A stretch of 44,663 bases of DNA from Bacteroidetes bacterium MED-G17 (lineage in GTDB: Bacteria > Bacteroidota > Bacteroidia > NS11-12g > UBA9320), in contig NTKK01000011.1 of the NCBI GenBank assembly GCA_002457675.1, positions 1 to 44,663 of the forward strand, in the 5' to 3' direction. This document shows, one piece after another, positions 25,353 through 34,256 of this stretch (position 1 is the stretch's first letter; every line of letters begins with the position of its first letter). Position numbers and translations under genes: made by a program. The notes under the pieces are model-generated. The model was given only the letters and a program-made list of their open reading frames with translations, did no database searches and was not told the origin of the DNA.

Positions 25353-27312
25353 GCATTTCAAGCTTTTCAAGCAATCGTTTTTTAGGCAAAAATTGATTTT
25401 CTAAATGGGCATGAAACGGAACGGGAGTATCCAAACTCCCTACTCTAAAAATAGGTGCGTCCAAGTAGGTAAACCAGTGTTCAGAAATATAAGCGGAAAT
25501 TTCCGACATGATTCCAAAACTTAGTGTATCTTCTTGAAGTAACAATATTTTCCCCGTTGATTTTACAACTTTTTTGACGGTTTTTTTGTCCCATGGTACG
25601 AGTGTTCTCAAATCTACTATTTGAATAGGCCAATCATGTTTATCTTGCATTTCTAATGCCCAAATAAGTCCTAAGCCATATGTTATAATACAAGCATCGG
25701 AACCAAAATCAAACACTTTTGCTTTTCCTAATGGAATTTTATGTTCACCCGTGTAAACCAATTCTCTAGAACTTCGGTACAATTTTTTGTGTTCGAAGAA
25801 TAGAACAGGATTCGGGTCTTCAATGGATTCCATAAGAAGGCCTTTGGCATCTGATGGAGAAGCAGGATAGACAACTTTTAATCCGGGGGTTTTTGCAAAC
25901 CAAGCCTCTGTGCTTTGAGAATGAAATGGTCCTGCAGCAACTCCTGCCCCCGTTGGCATTCTAATCACTACATCTGCATTTTGGCCCCACCTATAATTTG
26001 TTTTGGCCAGATTATTTACTATTTGATTAAATCCACAACTCACAAAATCCGCAAATTGCATTTCAACGATGGCTTTGTAATTCGCGATACTTAAGCCAAG
26101 TGCTGCGCCAAGAGGAGCTGCTTCTGAAATAGGTGTGTTTCTAATTCTCTCTTTACCAAAATGTTCCAAAAATCCCTCGGTAATTTTAAATACACCTCCA
26201 TATTCTGCTATATCCTGACCCATCACAATTAAGTTCTCGTGTTTTTCTAATGAATTCCGAAGGGCAGACTGAATAGCATCTACTAAACGCATTTCCTTTT
26301 TTTCAGAGATTTTAAAATTTTCGATAAACTCGTGGTTTGCGTATACATCTTTTGTTTCTTCTTCAACATTTGGTATTGGCTCTGGAAGGGAAAAAGCCCA
26401 AGATAAATCTTGATCAATCTTTTTCTCCATTTTATCTGTAATCTCCAATATTTCTTTTTTTGTTAAAAAACCTTCTTTGACTAAAAAACTTTCATAATTG
26501 GTCAATGGATCCTTTTTTGCCCAAGCATACATAAGTTCTTTTGGAACATACTTGGTGCCCGATGCTTCCTCATGTCCACGCATTCTGAATGTTCTCGCTT
26601 CTAAAAGAAAGGGATGTGGTTTATCTCTCATTTTTTTCGCCAATTTGCTAACTGTTTCAAAAACTTCAAGGACATTGTTCCCGTCAATACTTTTTGATTC
26701 TATACCGTAACCAATACCCTTATCGGCTATACTTTTACATTTAAATTGCTGGTGAGAAGGGGTAGAAAGGCCATATCCGTTATTTTCAACTACAAAAAGT
26801 ACCGGTAAATCCCATGTGGCGGCGAGGTTTAATGCTTCATGAAATTCTCCTTCACTTGTACCTCCATCACCAGAAAAAGCTATACATATTTTGTTTTGCT
26901 TTTTGAGTTTATGTGCCAAAGCCACGCCGTCTGCTACTGACAACATCGCTCCCAAATGTGAAATCATACCAACGATATGGTAATCCAAAGTGCCAAAATG
27001 AAAAGAACGATCGCGTCCTTTGGTAAATCCTTCTTTCTTGCCCATCCATTGTGCAAATAGTTTTTTTAAAGGAATTTCTCTTGTTGTAAAGACACCTAAA
27101 TTTCTATGTAGCGGAAATATAAATTCATCTTTATCTAAAGCGGCTGTAGTTCCTACAGAAATAGCTTCTTGACCTATGCCAGAGAACCACTTACTTATTT
27201 TTCCTTGGCGAAGTGAAGTGAGCATTTTTTCCTCAATCTTTCGAGGCATTAAAAGAAGTTTATACAAATGCAGCAGTTGTTCTTTTTTGTATTTGCCTGC
27301 TTTAAATTGCAT
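25339..27312 (-). CDS. 2-oxoacid dehydrogenase E1, alpha and beta subunits fused
   Basis: 657 residues. The alpha half (1 to about 325) has the thiamine-diphosphate motif GDGGTSEGEFHEAL starting at 148 and ending VVENNGYG (NN at 177-178). The beta half (about 340-657) has MGQDIAEYGGVFKITEG and the conserved RMPTGAG...HSQSTEAWF region. Such E1 fusions act on branched-chain 2-oxoacids, pyruvate or 2-oxoglutarate-like substrates; the sequence does not fix which. It lies 15 bases after odhB on the same strand, so the two probably form one complex. A fused E1 with a succinyltransferase-type E2 is notable. E3 is not in this window. Confidence 0.88.
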   Translation of the reverse strand: MQFKAGKYKKEQLLHLYKLLLMPRKIEEKMLTSLRQGKISKWFSGIGQEAISVGTTAALDKDEFIFPLHRNLGVFTTREIPLKKLFAQWMGKKEGFTKGRDRSFHFGTLDYHIVGMISHLGAMLSVADGVALAHKLKKQNKICIAFSGDGGTSEGEFHEALNLAATWDLPVLFVVENNGYGLSTPSHQQFKCKSIADKGIGYGIESKSIDGNNVLEVFETVSKLAKKMRDKPHPFLLEARTFRMRGHEEASGTKYVPKELMYAWAKKDPLTNYESFLVKEGFLTKKEILEITDKMEKKIDQDLSWAFSLPEPIPNVEEETKDVYANHEFIENFKISEKKEMRLVDAIQSALRNSLEKHENLIVMGQDIAEYGGVFKITEGFLEHFGKERIRNTPISEAAPLGAALGLSIANYKAIVEMQFADFVSCGFNQIVNNLAKTNYRWGQNADVVIRMPTGAGVAAGPFHSQSTEAWFAKTPGLKVVYPASPSDAKGLLMESIEDPNPVLFFEHKKLYRSSRELVYTGEHKIPLGKAKVFDFGSDACIITYGLGLIWALEMQDKHDWPIQIVDLRTLVPWDKKTVKKVVKSTGKILLLQEDTLSFGIMSEISAYISEHWFTYLDAPIFRVGSLDTPVPFHAHLENQFLPKKRLLEKLEMLMMY

Positions 27313-27327
27313 GTAAGATTTAGCGAA

Positions 27328-28545
27328 TTAGAACCCCAACAACTGCTCAATTGGATCCTTTCCAGCAATCAATTGTGCGGGATTTTCGAGGTATGTTTTA
27401 ATTGTTCTGAGGAATGTAACAGACTCTTTACCATCAATTATTCGATGGTCGTAACTAAGCGCTAAATACATCATGGGGCGAATTTCTACCTTGCCGTCTA
27501 TAGCAACAGGACGCTGAATTATATTATGCATACCTAAAATGGCCGACTGTGGTGGATTGATAATTGGCGTGCTAAGCATAGAACCAAAAACGCCTCCGTT
27601 GGAAATAGTAAAAGTTCCACCAGTCATTTCATCTATGGTTAACTTACCATCACGGGCTTTTTTTGCCAATCTCATAACCTCTTTTTCAATTTCCCACATG
27701 GTCATTACTTCGGCATTTCTGATGACGGGCACCATCAAGCCTTTTGGTCCCGAAACCGCAATGGAAATATCTTTAAAATCATTAAACACAATTTCATCTC
27801 CGTCAATAAAAGCGTTTACCGCAGGGAATTGTTGAAGTGCCAAGGCAGAAGCCCTGGTGAAAAACGACATAAAACCCAATCCCACTTGATGAACATCTTT
27901 AAACTTCTCTTTATACTTTTTACGAAGGTCCATGATAGGTTTCATATCTACCTCGTTAAAAGTGGTGAGCATAGCTGTTTGATTTTTTGCTTCCACAAGG
28001 CGTCTTGAGACCGTTTTTCGGAGTTTACTCATTTTTTCCCTTTTTTGGGTTCTCAAGGCTTCTTGGGGCCTTGTAGATTTTGAAATCTCTTTCGAGGTGG
28101 CTGAAATTGCATCTGCTTTGGTTATTCTTCTGTCTTTACCCGAACCTTGAACATCTTTTGCATCTATATTTTTTTCTGACAATATTTTGCTTGCCGCCGG
28201 AGAAGGCGTGCCTGTAGCATAGTTATTGCCTGCATTTTGAAGTGTTTCACGCTCTTCTTCCTTCGGCTTTTCTTCCTTAGGCTTAGTTTCCAAGCTAGCT
28301 GGCTTTTCTGCTTTTGTATCAAGTTCAGCAACCACCATCTCTACCTCTACATCTTCGCCCTCCTCTATCAATATTTTTAAAACACCATCTTCGGGAGCGT
28401 TCAGCTCTACTGTGGCTTTATCGGTTTCCAATTCAGCAATTGGGTCGTCCATTTCAACATAATCTCCAGATTTTTTCAACCATGCGGCAATGGTAACTTC
28501 ACTTACAGATTCACCTACGGAAGGAATTTTGATTTCTAAGGCCAT
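27328..28545 (-). CDS. odhB: Dihydrolipoamide acyltransferase E2, succinyltransferase (OdhB/SucB) type
   Basis: 405 residues. One lipoyl domain (1 to about 75) carries the lipoylated lysine K43 in the ETDKA motif. A proline/acid-rich linker leads to the E1/E3-binding domain (about 112-148, [10 protein letters not shown]). The catalytic acyltransferase domain ends with [16 protein letters not shown], with H367 and D371 as active-site residues. GESVSE at 11-16 and [12 protein letters not shown] are the pattern of the 2-oxoglutarate dehydrogenase E2. The neighbouring E1 is of the alpha-beta type rather than SucA, so the substrate could instead be another 2-oxoacid. The -7 box TAAATTTG (28554-28561) lies eight bases upstream. 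Confidence 0.92.
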   Translation of the reverse strand: MALEIKIPSVGESVSEVTIAAWLKKSGDYVEMDDPIAELETDKATVELNAPEDGVLKILIEEGEDVEVEMVVAELDTKAEKPASLETKPKEEKPKEEERETLQNAGNNYATGTPSPAASKILSEKNIDAKDVQGSGKDRRITKADAISATSKEISKSTRPQEALRTQKREKMSKLRKTVSRRLVEAKNQTAMLTTFNEVDMKPIMDLRKKYKEKFKDVHQVGLGFMSFFTRASALALQQFPAVNAFIDGDEIVFNDFKDISIAVSGPKGLMVPVIRNAEVMTMWEIEKEVMRLAKKARDGKLTIDEMTGGTFTISNGGVFGSMLSTPIINPPQSAILGMHNIIQRPVAIDGKVEIRPMMYLALSYDHRIIDGKESVTFLRTIKTYLENPAQLIAGKDPIEQLLGF

Positions 28546-28553
28546 TGATAAGG

Positions 28554-28561
28554 CAAATTTA
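28554..28561 (-). promoter_or_regulatory. -7 promoter box of the odhB-E1 operon
   Basis: TAAATTTG on the minus strand is an exact TAnnTTTG match, eight bases before the odhB ATG and just after the stop of the DUF368 gene (28559), which it overlaps. Confidence 0.45.
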
Positions 28562-29497
28562 CGAATATGTTATTGACTTAGCCCTGCGCTCGCTTGCTTG
28601 CCCCCATTTGAATAGACCGAAAATGATTAGTGCTCCTAAAAAAGCCAACATAATCGCCCAAATTAGTTGCGGTTCTCCTTCCATATAATTATGCGGCCAA
28701 ACGTTTTTTTGAACGATTGGAACCATTTCGCCATGGCGATTTAATGCCGTACTAATTGTTTTTTTCCACGGCCAAATTTTATTTAAAGAACCCATTAAAA
28801 ATCCAGTCAAAATGGAAATACTTAAATCAAAATAGTGATCAAGTGTCCATTTAAGTAATCTCGAAAAACTCAATAGTCCTAGTATGGCGCCTAGAGTAAA
28901 AACGGCTATCACGGAAATATCAAAAGAACTTATGGCGCGCAAAACCAACTCATATGTACCCAATAAAACCAATATGAATGAACCTGAAATCCCTGGTAGT
29001 ATCATAGCAATTATGGCAATCATTCCAGAAAAGAAAATAATAAGATAACCTTCTGAAGCTTTGACAGGCGTTAGTGTGGTTATAAAATAAGCCAGGATCG
29101 ATGCGCAAAAGAAAGCAAATACATTTTTGTAATTTACTGTTTTAATCTGCCTACCTACCAAGAAGATACTTCCAAATACCAGACCAAAAAAGAAGGCCCA
29201 AACCAAAACAGGATATTCACTCAATAAATACTTGAATAATTTGGCTAGTGAAAAAATACTTATTCCGATTCCCATTAGAAGAAAAAATAAAAAACTTCCA
29301 TTTATCTTCTCCCAAACGCCCCTTATGCCTTTCTCTTTGAACGTATTTAAAAGTTTAAAGTTTATAGCATTAATACTACTTAAAAGCTGTTCATAAATAC
29401 CCGTTATAAATGCGATTGTTCCGCCTGAGACTCCAGGGACAATATCTGCAGCCCCCATGGCCATACCTTTCAGGATTAACAATATGTTTCTGAACAT
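28559..29497 (-). CDS. DUF368 membrane protein (PopT-like undecaprenyl-phosphate translocase)
   Basis: 312 residues with about eight to ten membrane helices. The family signature is at the N-terminus: [20 protein letters not shown] (about 14-33), and a second copy-like motif, [16 protein letters not shown] (about 164-179), reflects the inverted-repeat fold. DUF368 proteins were shown to return undecaprenyl phosphate, the carrier for cell-wall and surface glycans, to the inner face of the membrane; this particular protein is assigned by similarity. A -7 box (29521-29528) precedes it by 23 bases. The odhB gene follows 13 bases downstream in the same direction. Confidence 0.88.
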   Translation of the reverse strand: MFRNILLILKGMAMGAADIVPGVSGGTIAFITGIYEQLLSSINAINFKLLNTFKEKGIRGVWEKINGSFLFFLLMGIGISIFSLAKLFKYLLSEYPVLVWAFFFGLVFGSIFLVGRQIKTVNYKNVFAFFCASILAYFITTLTPVKASEGYLIIFFSGMIAIIAMILPGISGSFILVLLGTYELVLRAISSFDISVIAVFTLGAILGLLSFSRLLKWTLDHYFDLSISILTGFLMGSLNKIWPWKKTISTALNRHGEMVPIVQKNVWPHNYMEGEPQLIWAIMLAFLGALIIFGLFKWGQASERRAKSITYS

Positions 29498-29520
29498 TTC
29501 GTTTTAGATATATTTTAAGT

Positions 29521-29528
29521 CAAAAATA
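29521..29528 (-). promoter_or_regulatory. -7 promoter box of the DUF368 gene
   Basis: TATTTTTG (minus strand), an exact TAnnTTTG match, ends 23 bases before the ATG at 29497. Confidence 0.5.
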
Positions 29529-29661
29529 GGCTACAATATTAGGCATTGTATTGGTTTTATATGTAGCTCTCGGCAATAGAACAGGTATGTTAAAGCAAAG
29601 TATAGATTTCAGTACAACCCTTTTTTTGATTAACTTGTTTTAAGTAAAAACTTTTTTGATA

Positions 29662-29775
29662 ATGAACGTTAAATGGCTTTTTCTGGTGTTTGCTTTGATT
29701 TCAATAAGCTTCTTGTCTTGCAAAACATTGAGTTATCCTAAATCTAAGAAATGTGGTTGTCCCACAGATTTTTAA
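29662..29775 (+). CDS. Very small lipoprotein with C-terminal CGCP motif
   Basis: A 37-residue reading frame, ATG to TAA. It has a complete lipoprotein signal: MNVK, a hydrophobic run (WLFLVFALISIS), then the lipobox FLSC with C20 as the lipid site. The mature peptide would be only 18 residues: CKTLSYPKSKKCGCPTDF, with two further cysteines (C31, C33) in KKCGCP. Bacteroidota genomes often carry such tiny lipoproteins ending in a CP-containing tail, but I cannot name a family or function. It occupies the 284-base gap between DUF368 and icd and ends six bases before the convergent icd stop. No exact -7 box is seen; a T-rich TTTTTTG stretch lies just upstream. Confidence 0.6.
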   Translation: MNVKWLFLVFALISISFLSCKTLSYPKSKKCGCPTDF

Positions 29776-29781
29776 ACTTGC

Positions 29782-31218
29782 TTATTGTCCTTGTGCCAAA
29801 CTGTAAGCCCTTTGGTCACCATTTTTGTACAGCTTTTCTGTAGAGCTAATTTCAAAAGCACTTTGCAACTCCAAAATCTCGCTAAGTAAATCCACGTCCT
29901 TTTGGTTTTTAGAAAAACGTAGACAGTATGAATTAACCAAATCTGTAAATACTGAACCCTGTGGCCAAACCAAAGTGCCGCGATTGGTTATGCATAACAG
30001 GGTGATCTTTGTCGAAATCAAACCATGTATTTTTTTCGCTATACCTTCTGGCAGTTCATCTGACTGAATAAAAACATCAATACCCTCTTCAGTAAGTCCT
30101 TCTGAATTGGTTATTAGCATTTTATTTTGCGATGGTATTTTATGCGTATAAGTAGCTTGTTGATTAAGGTCAAATTGATTTTTCATTATATCAATGCTAT
30201 TTACTATGGCTTGGGTGTATGCTGAAGTACTTAGGTTTGGACTGTTTTCCGTGCCAAAATCGCCAGTATGTGCGCCTGAGTCAATGGTATGTCTTAACGC
30301 TTTATAAATCAATGATGCATGGGCTTGTAAGCCTATTTGACGAAGCATCGCTACACCACTTAAAAGTAGGGAAGTTGGATTGGCCAAATTTTTTCCAGCG
30401 ATATCTGGTGCTGTACCGTGAACAGCTTCAAAAATCATTATTTGATCACCTACATTGGCTGATGGAGCAAAACCCAATCCCCCAACCAGACCTGCGCACA
30501 AATCGCTTACAATATCTCCTTGCAGATTGGTCAACACAATCATATCGAAATCTTGAGGAAATCGAACCAATTGCATGCAAAGGGCATCTACAATAATGTC
30601 TTTTGCCTCTATTTCAGGATAGTCTTTTGCTATTTCATAAAAAGTTTTCAAAAACAAACCATCTGTTTGTTTCATGATATTGGCTTTGTGCCCGCAGTGT
30701 ATTTTTTTTATGCCTTGTTTCTTTGCCGTTTCAAAAGCTGTTCGAATTACTTGCTGAGAACCAGGTTTACTAATAATCCTTTTAGAAACCGCTACATCAT
30801 TGGATACAAAATGTTCAATACCACCATAAGTATCTTCAATATTCTCTCTAACCACCGTAATATTGATGTCAAGACCTGCTTTTGAAAAGATGGTTTCTAC
30901 CCCTGGAATGGTTTCAAAAGTTCTGATATTTGAGTGGGTATTCCATGTTTTTCTTGCGGTTACATTGATGCTTTTAACTCCGCCGCCTTTGGGGGTTTCC
31001 ATAGGGCCTTTAAAAAGCAATCCAAACTTTTCGATATGGGTCTTCGCTTCATCAGTCATTCCAGAATTGAATCCCTTGTCGTAGACGGATTTACCCATAT
31101 CTACAAATTGATAATGCAGGGGAACTTGAGCTCGATCAAAAATTTGTAGAACCGCATTCATTATTTCTGGTCCTATTCCATCTCCTTTGGCAACACAAAT
31201 AGTTGTTTTTTCAAACAT
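29782..31218 (-). CDS. icd: Isocitrate dehydrogenase, NADP-type with C-terminal extension
   Basis: 478 residues of the isocitrate/isopropylmalate dehydrogenase family. It begins ICVAKGDGIGPEIM (about 7-20), with substrate-binding INVTARKTWNTHSNIR (about 84-99), metal-binding DIIVDALCMQLVRFPQDFD and cofactor site EAVHGTAPDIAGKNLANP (about 264-281). The roughly 140-residue C-terminal extension matches the longer bacterial forms (as in Thermus and Rickettsia). It oxidatively decarboxylates isocitrate to 2-oxoglutarate in the citric-acid cycle; cofactor choice (NADP) is inferred from the family. A -7 box is seven bases from the ATG. Confidence 0.88.
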   Translation of the reverse strand: MFEKTTICVAKGDGIGPEIMNAVLQIFDRAQVPLHYQFVDMGKSVYDKGFNSGMTDEAKTHIEKFGLLFKGPMETPKGGGVKSINVTARKTWNTHSNIRTFETIPGVETIFSKAGLDINITVVRENIEDTYGGIEHFVSNDVAVSKRIISKPGSQQVIRTAFETAKKQGIKKIHCGHKANIMKQTDGLFLKTFYEIAKDYPEIEAKDIIVDALCMQLVRFPQDFDMIVLTNLQGDIVSDLCAGLVGGLGFAPSANVGDQIMIFEAVHGTAPDIAGKNLANPTSLLLSGVAMLRQIGLQAHASLIYKALRHTIDSGAHTGDFGTENSPNLSTSAYTQAIVNSIDIMKNQFDLNQQATYTHKIPSQNKMLITNSEGLTEEGIDVFIQSDELPEGIAKKIHGLISTKITLLCITNRGTLVWPQGSVFTDLVNSYCLRFSKNQKDVDLLSEILELQSAFEISSTEKLYKNGDQRAYSLAQGQ

Positions 31219-31225
31219 GCTGGCG

Positions 31226-31233
31226 CAAAAATA
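31226..31233 (-). promoter_or_regulatory. -7 promoter box of icd
   Basis: TATTTTTG (minus strand), an exact TAnnTTTG match ending seven bases before the icd ATG; the leader would be only a few bases. Confidence 0.5.
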
Positions 31234-31321
31234 TTTAAGCTAGTTTATAAGTCCTTCTTTTAGCCATGTAAAGAATGAGAAAATATAGTAAAATAGCTAC
31301 TATTCAAGTTGAAATATTCCT

Positions 31322-31329
31322 TACCTTTG
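31322..31329 (+). promoter_or_regulatory. -7 promoter box of rpoD
   Basis: TACCTTTG, an exact TAnnTTTG match, 44 bases before the rpoD ATG. The leader is thus longer than for most genes here. If rpoD makes the primary sigma factor, this would be autoregulation. Confidence 0.45.
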
Positions 31330-31373
31330 CTTGTTCTATTATAGAGAATATCATAATTCACTGAGTATCTTTC

Positions 31374-32240
31374 ATGAGACAACTAAAAATTAGCAAACAG
31401 TTTACCAATCGAGAGAATAAATCATTAGATAAATACCTCAACGAAATCAGCAAGGTTCCAATGATTGACGCACAAGAAGAGGTAGAATTAGCAAGAAGAA
31501 TAAGAGAGGGAGATCAAGCGGCACTTGAAAAATTGGTAAATGCCAATTTACGTTTTGTCGTTTCTGTTTCAAAACAATACCAAAATCAAGGGTTAACCCT
31601 TGGTGATTTAATCAACGAAGGAAATTTGGGTCTTATAAAAGCAGCTAAAAGATTTGATGAAACTAGGGGGTTTAAATTTATATCTTATGCGGTTTGGTGG
31701 ATACGCCAAAGTATCTTACAAGCGCTCGCAGACCAATCAAGAATTGTTCGTTTGCCTCTTAATAAGGTCGGTAGTATCGGCCGAATTTCAGCTACCGCAG
31801 CCAAACTTGAACAAGAGCATGAAAGAGAGCCAACACCTGAAGAAATTGCACAGGAACTTGATATTCAAACTTCGGAAGTAGAAAATGCTTTCAAAACCTC
31901 TGGGAGACATATGAGTATTGATGCACCGCTGACCGAAGGAGAGGACAATACCTTACTTGGTGTTTTAGACACAAATGATGAACCAAGGCCTGATCAGCCT
32001 TTGATGAAAGAATCTCTTCAAAAAGAGATAAATAGGGTTATCTCTACCTTAGCAGAAAAAGAAAGGGATGTGCTACGGTACTACTATGGACTAGATGGTG
32101 GACCAGCGCACACCTTAGAAGATATTAGCGAAAAAGTGGGTTTGACTAGGGAGCGGGTAAGGCAAATTAAAGAAAAAGCTTTGAGAAGGCTAAGAAAATC
32201 TAGCAAAAGCAAAATTTTAAAATCTTATTTGGGCCAATAA
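31374..32240 (+). CDS. rpoD: Primary sigma-70 factor RpoD (short Bacteroidota form)
   Basis: 288 residues, lacking the long region 1.1 of proteobacterial RpoD, as is usual in Bacteroidota. Region 1.2 is [16 protein letters not shown] (about 18-33), region 2 contains [17 protein letters not shown] through [15 protein letters not shown] (about 60-115), region 3 covers about 120-200, and region 4 has the HTH in [20 protein letters not shown] (about 241-260). It recruits RNA polymerase to TAnnTTTG promoters such as those in this window. It ends two bases before the convergent nadD stop, with no room for a terminator between. Confidence 0.95.
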   Translation: MRQLKISKQFTNRENKSLDKYLNEISKVPMIDAQEEVELARRIREGDQAALEKLVNANLRFVVSVSKQYQNQGLTLGDLINEGNLGLIKAAKRFDETRGFKFISYAVWWIRQSILQALADQSRIVRLPLNKVGSIGRISATAAKLEQEHEREPTPEEIAQELDIQTSEVENAFKTSGRHMSIDAPLTEGEDNTLLGVLDTNDEPRPDQPLMKESLQKEINRVISTLAEKERDVLRYYYGLDGGPAHTLEDISEKVGLTRERVRQIKEKALRRLRKSSKSKILKSYLGQ

Positions 32241-32242
32241 TT

Positions 32243-32812
32243 TTATCGGTCCCTCAATTTATAGAGATAGTCTTCTACTTTCTGAGGAACCATATAACTT
32301 ACTGGTCTCTTCATGCGCAGCAGGCCTCTAATCAGCGTACTGGCTATGTTTAAAACGGGGCCTTTCATTACCCTTACCTTTTGGTTTTTTGCATATTCCC
32401 CACCTGAAAAGCCTTCTCTAAAGTACGCAATTATATCATTACTCATTAAAATATCCTCAAAATCTTTCCATTTATCAAAATGCTGAAGGTTATCCGTACC
32501 CATGATGAGGGTAAATTCAATTTTGGGATGTTTTTTTTGTAGTTCCTTTAAAGTTGACGAGGTATAAGATGGCCTAGGCATATTAAATTCGATATCCGAG
32601 GCTTTAAAATTTGGATTGCCCTCTACAGCCAATTTTACCATTTTCAAGCGATCTTCTCCATCATAAAGATCTTTAGGTGCTTTTAAAGGATTTTGCGGAC
32701 TGACTACAAACCATACTTCATCAAGACTTGCCTGATTTAAGATAAACTGTCCAATGATCAAGTGCCCTTGATGTATTGGATTAAATGAACCAAAAAAAAG
32801 TCCTACTATCAT
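32243..32812 (-). CDS. nadD: Nicotinate-nucleotide adenylyltransferase
   Basis: 189 residues of the nucleotidyltransferase alpha/beta-phosphodiesterase superfamily. The N-terminal GLFFGSFNPIHQGHL (about 4-18) contains the HxGH motif, and the C-terminal STLIRGLL (about 158-165) is the second signature (ISSTxIR type). It makes deamido-NAD from nicotinate mononucleotide and ATP, the central step of NAD synthesis. It is last in the leftward run eamA-yicC-gmk-nadD, with a 4-base overlap with gmk. Confidence 0.93.
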   Translation of the reverse strand: MIVGLFFGSFNPIHQGHLIIGQFILNQASLDEVWFVVSPQNPLKAPKDLYDGEDRLKMVKLAVEGNPNFKASDIEFNMPRPSYTSSTLKELQKKHPKIEFTLIMGTDNLQHFDKWKDFEDILMSNDIIAYFREGFSGGEYAKNQKVRVMKGPVLNIASTLIRGLLRMKRPVSYMVPQKVEDYLYKLRDR

Positions 32813-33381
32813 TTTGTGGCTAAGAATTGATTTACAACCGATTCTGCTTGTGCAAAAGTAAAGTCTAAATGATCATTCACAATGATCACATCAAATTGAT
32901 TTTCAAATTTTAATTCTTCTTTGGCTTTTTCTATTCGTTCCTGCAATTGATGTTCTACCTCTGTACTCCTATTTACAAGCCTTTCCAATAAAATTTCTAG
33001 TGACGGTGGTTTTAGAAAAACTGCCAAAACCTGGTCTCCAAATTTTCTTTTAATCTTCAAACCTCCAATAACATCTACATCAAATATTACTGCCTTGCCT
33101 TGAGCCCAAATATTTTCTACCTCACTCTTTAGCGTTCCATAGTATAATCCTTGGTAAACTTCTTCATGTTCTATAAAATTCCCTGTGTCCAATTCCTTTT
33201 GAAAATGCGCATAATCAAAAAAATGATAGTCCTTGCCATCAATTTCATTTGGTCTTTTTGCACGAGTAGTTGCAGAAACAGAAAAAGATAATTTTTGCGA
33301 AAACTCTTCCAAAAGGTGATTTACTAACGTTGTTTTGCCTGAACCAGAAGGAGCTGAGAAGACAATTAATTTGTTTTTCAT
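32809..33381 (-). CDS. gmk: Guanylate kinase
   Basis: 190 residues. The P-loop APSGSGKTTL is at 10-19, the GMP-binding segment SVSATTRAKRPNEIDGKDYHF follows from about 34, and the LID region contains the conserved Arg around LLERLVNRSTE (about 130). It phosphorylates GMP to GDP. It sits between yicC (stop and start overlap by one base) and nadD (4-base overlap), the order commonly seen for these three genes in Bacteroidota. Confidence 0.95.
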   Translation of the reverse strand: MKNKLIVFSAPSGSGKTTLVNHLLEEFSQKLSFSVSATTRAKRPNEIDGKDYHFFDYAHFQKELDTGNFIEHEEVYQGLYYGTLKSEVENIWAQGKAVIFDVDVIGGLKIKRKFGDQVLAVFLKPPSLEILLERLVNRSTEVEHQLQERIEKAKEELKFENQFDVIIVNDHLDFTFAQAESVVNQFLATK

Positions 33382-34256
33382 TAGACAATGTTCATTATTT
33401 GCTCTTTCATTTGCTCCAGATTTTCTTTCATCAAGACCACATTTTTTTGAATTTCTGCATAATTGGCCTTAGAACCGATTGTATTTATCTCTCTACCCAT
33501 TTCTTGACATATAAAACCTAGTTTTTTCCCTTTTGGATTTTCACCTATCGTTTCAATAAAAAACTGGCAGTGACTCATCAACCGATTTTTTTCTTCTTGG
33601 ATGTCGTACTTCTCAATATAATAGACCAACTCTTGCTCCAATCTTGATTTATCTATACTTTGATCCACTTTATATTTTGAAAATAAATCATCTAGCTTGT
33701 GTCGCATATTTTCTAATCTATTGGACTCATACTGAGCTAATTTGTCCTGATTTATTTCTATTTCCTTCACATTCTTTACTAGTACTTCTTGGATTTTCTT
33801 ACCTTCATTGGCTCGAAAATTTTGGAGTTCAGTTATCGCTTCTTCAATGGTATTTTTTATCAAACTCCACCAATTCTCGTCCCATTCTCTTTCCTCAGTT
33901 TTTAATACTTCCGGCTGATTTAAAGCAATTCTAAAAACATCATATTCTGAAGAAACATTTTGAGCCAATTTCTCAAATTTTTGGAAATAGTTGAAAAACA
34001 AATCTTCATTTACAACAAGTTTTTTGGCTGCATTATTCTTCCAATCTAACCTAATGCTAAGCGATACAGTACCTCGCTCCAAAGCACTTGATAACAAGTT
34101 CCTAATTTCATACTCTTTTTCTTGTAGTAGGCGAGGAATATGTAAATTACAATCGAAGAATTTGGCATTTACAGACTTTAACTCAACTTTGGAAGTATAG
34201 GTATCTGTCTCTAGCAAAGCACTTCCGTAACCAGTCATTGAATGCAAGCTAGCCAT
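33381..34256 (-). CDS. yicC: YicC-family endoribonuclease
   Basis: 291 residues starting MASLHSMTGYGSALLET, the family signature (SMTGYG). The YicC N-terminal domain is followed by the C-terminal DUF1732 domain with ESNRLENMRHKLDDL, LEQELVYYIEKYDIQEE and the ending GKKLGFICQEMGREINTIGSKAN. E. coli YicC is an endoribonuclease that affects small-RNA turnover; the role in this phylum is unproved. It overlaps eamA by 8 bases and gmk by one base. Confidence 0.92.
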   Translation of the reverse strand: MASLHSMTGYGSALLETDTYTSKVELKSVNAKFFDCNLHIPRLLQEKEYEIRNLLSSALERGTVSLSIRLDWKNNAAKKLVVNEDLFFNYFQKFEKLAQNVSSEYDVFRIALNQPEVLKTEEREWDENWWSLIKNTIEEAITELQNFRANEGKKIQEVLVKNVKEIEINQDKLAQYESNRLENMRHKLDDLFSKYKVDQSIDKSRLEQELVYYIEKYDIQEEKNRLMSHCQFFIETIGENPKGKKLGFICQEMGREINTIGSKANYAEIQKNVVLMKENLEQMKEQIMNIV

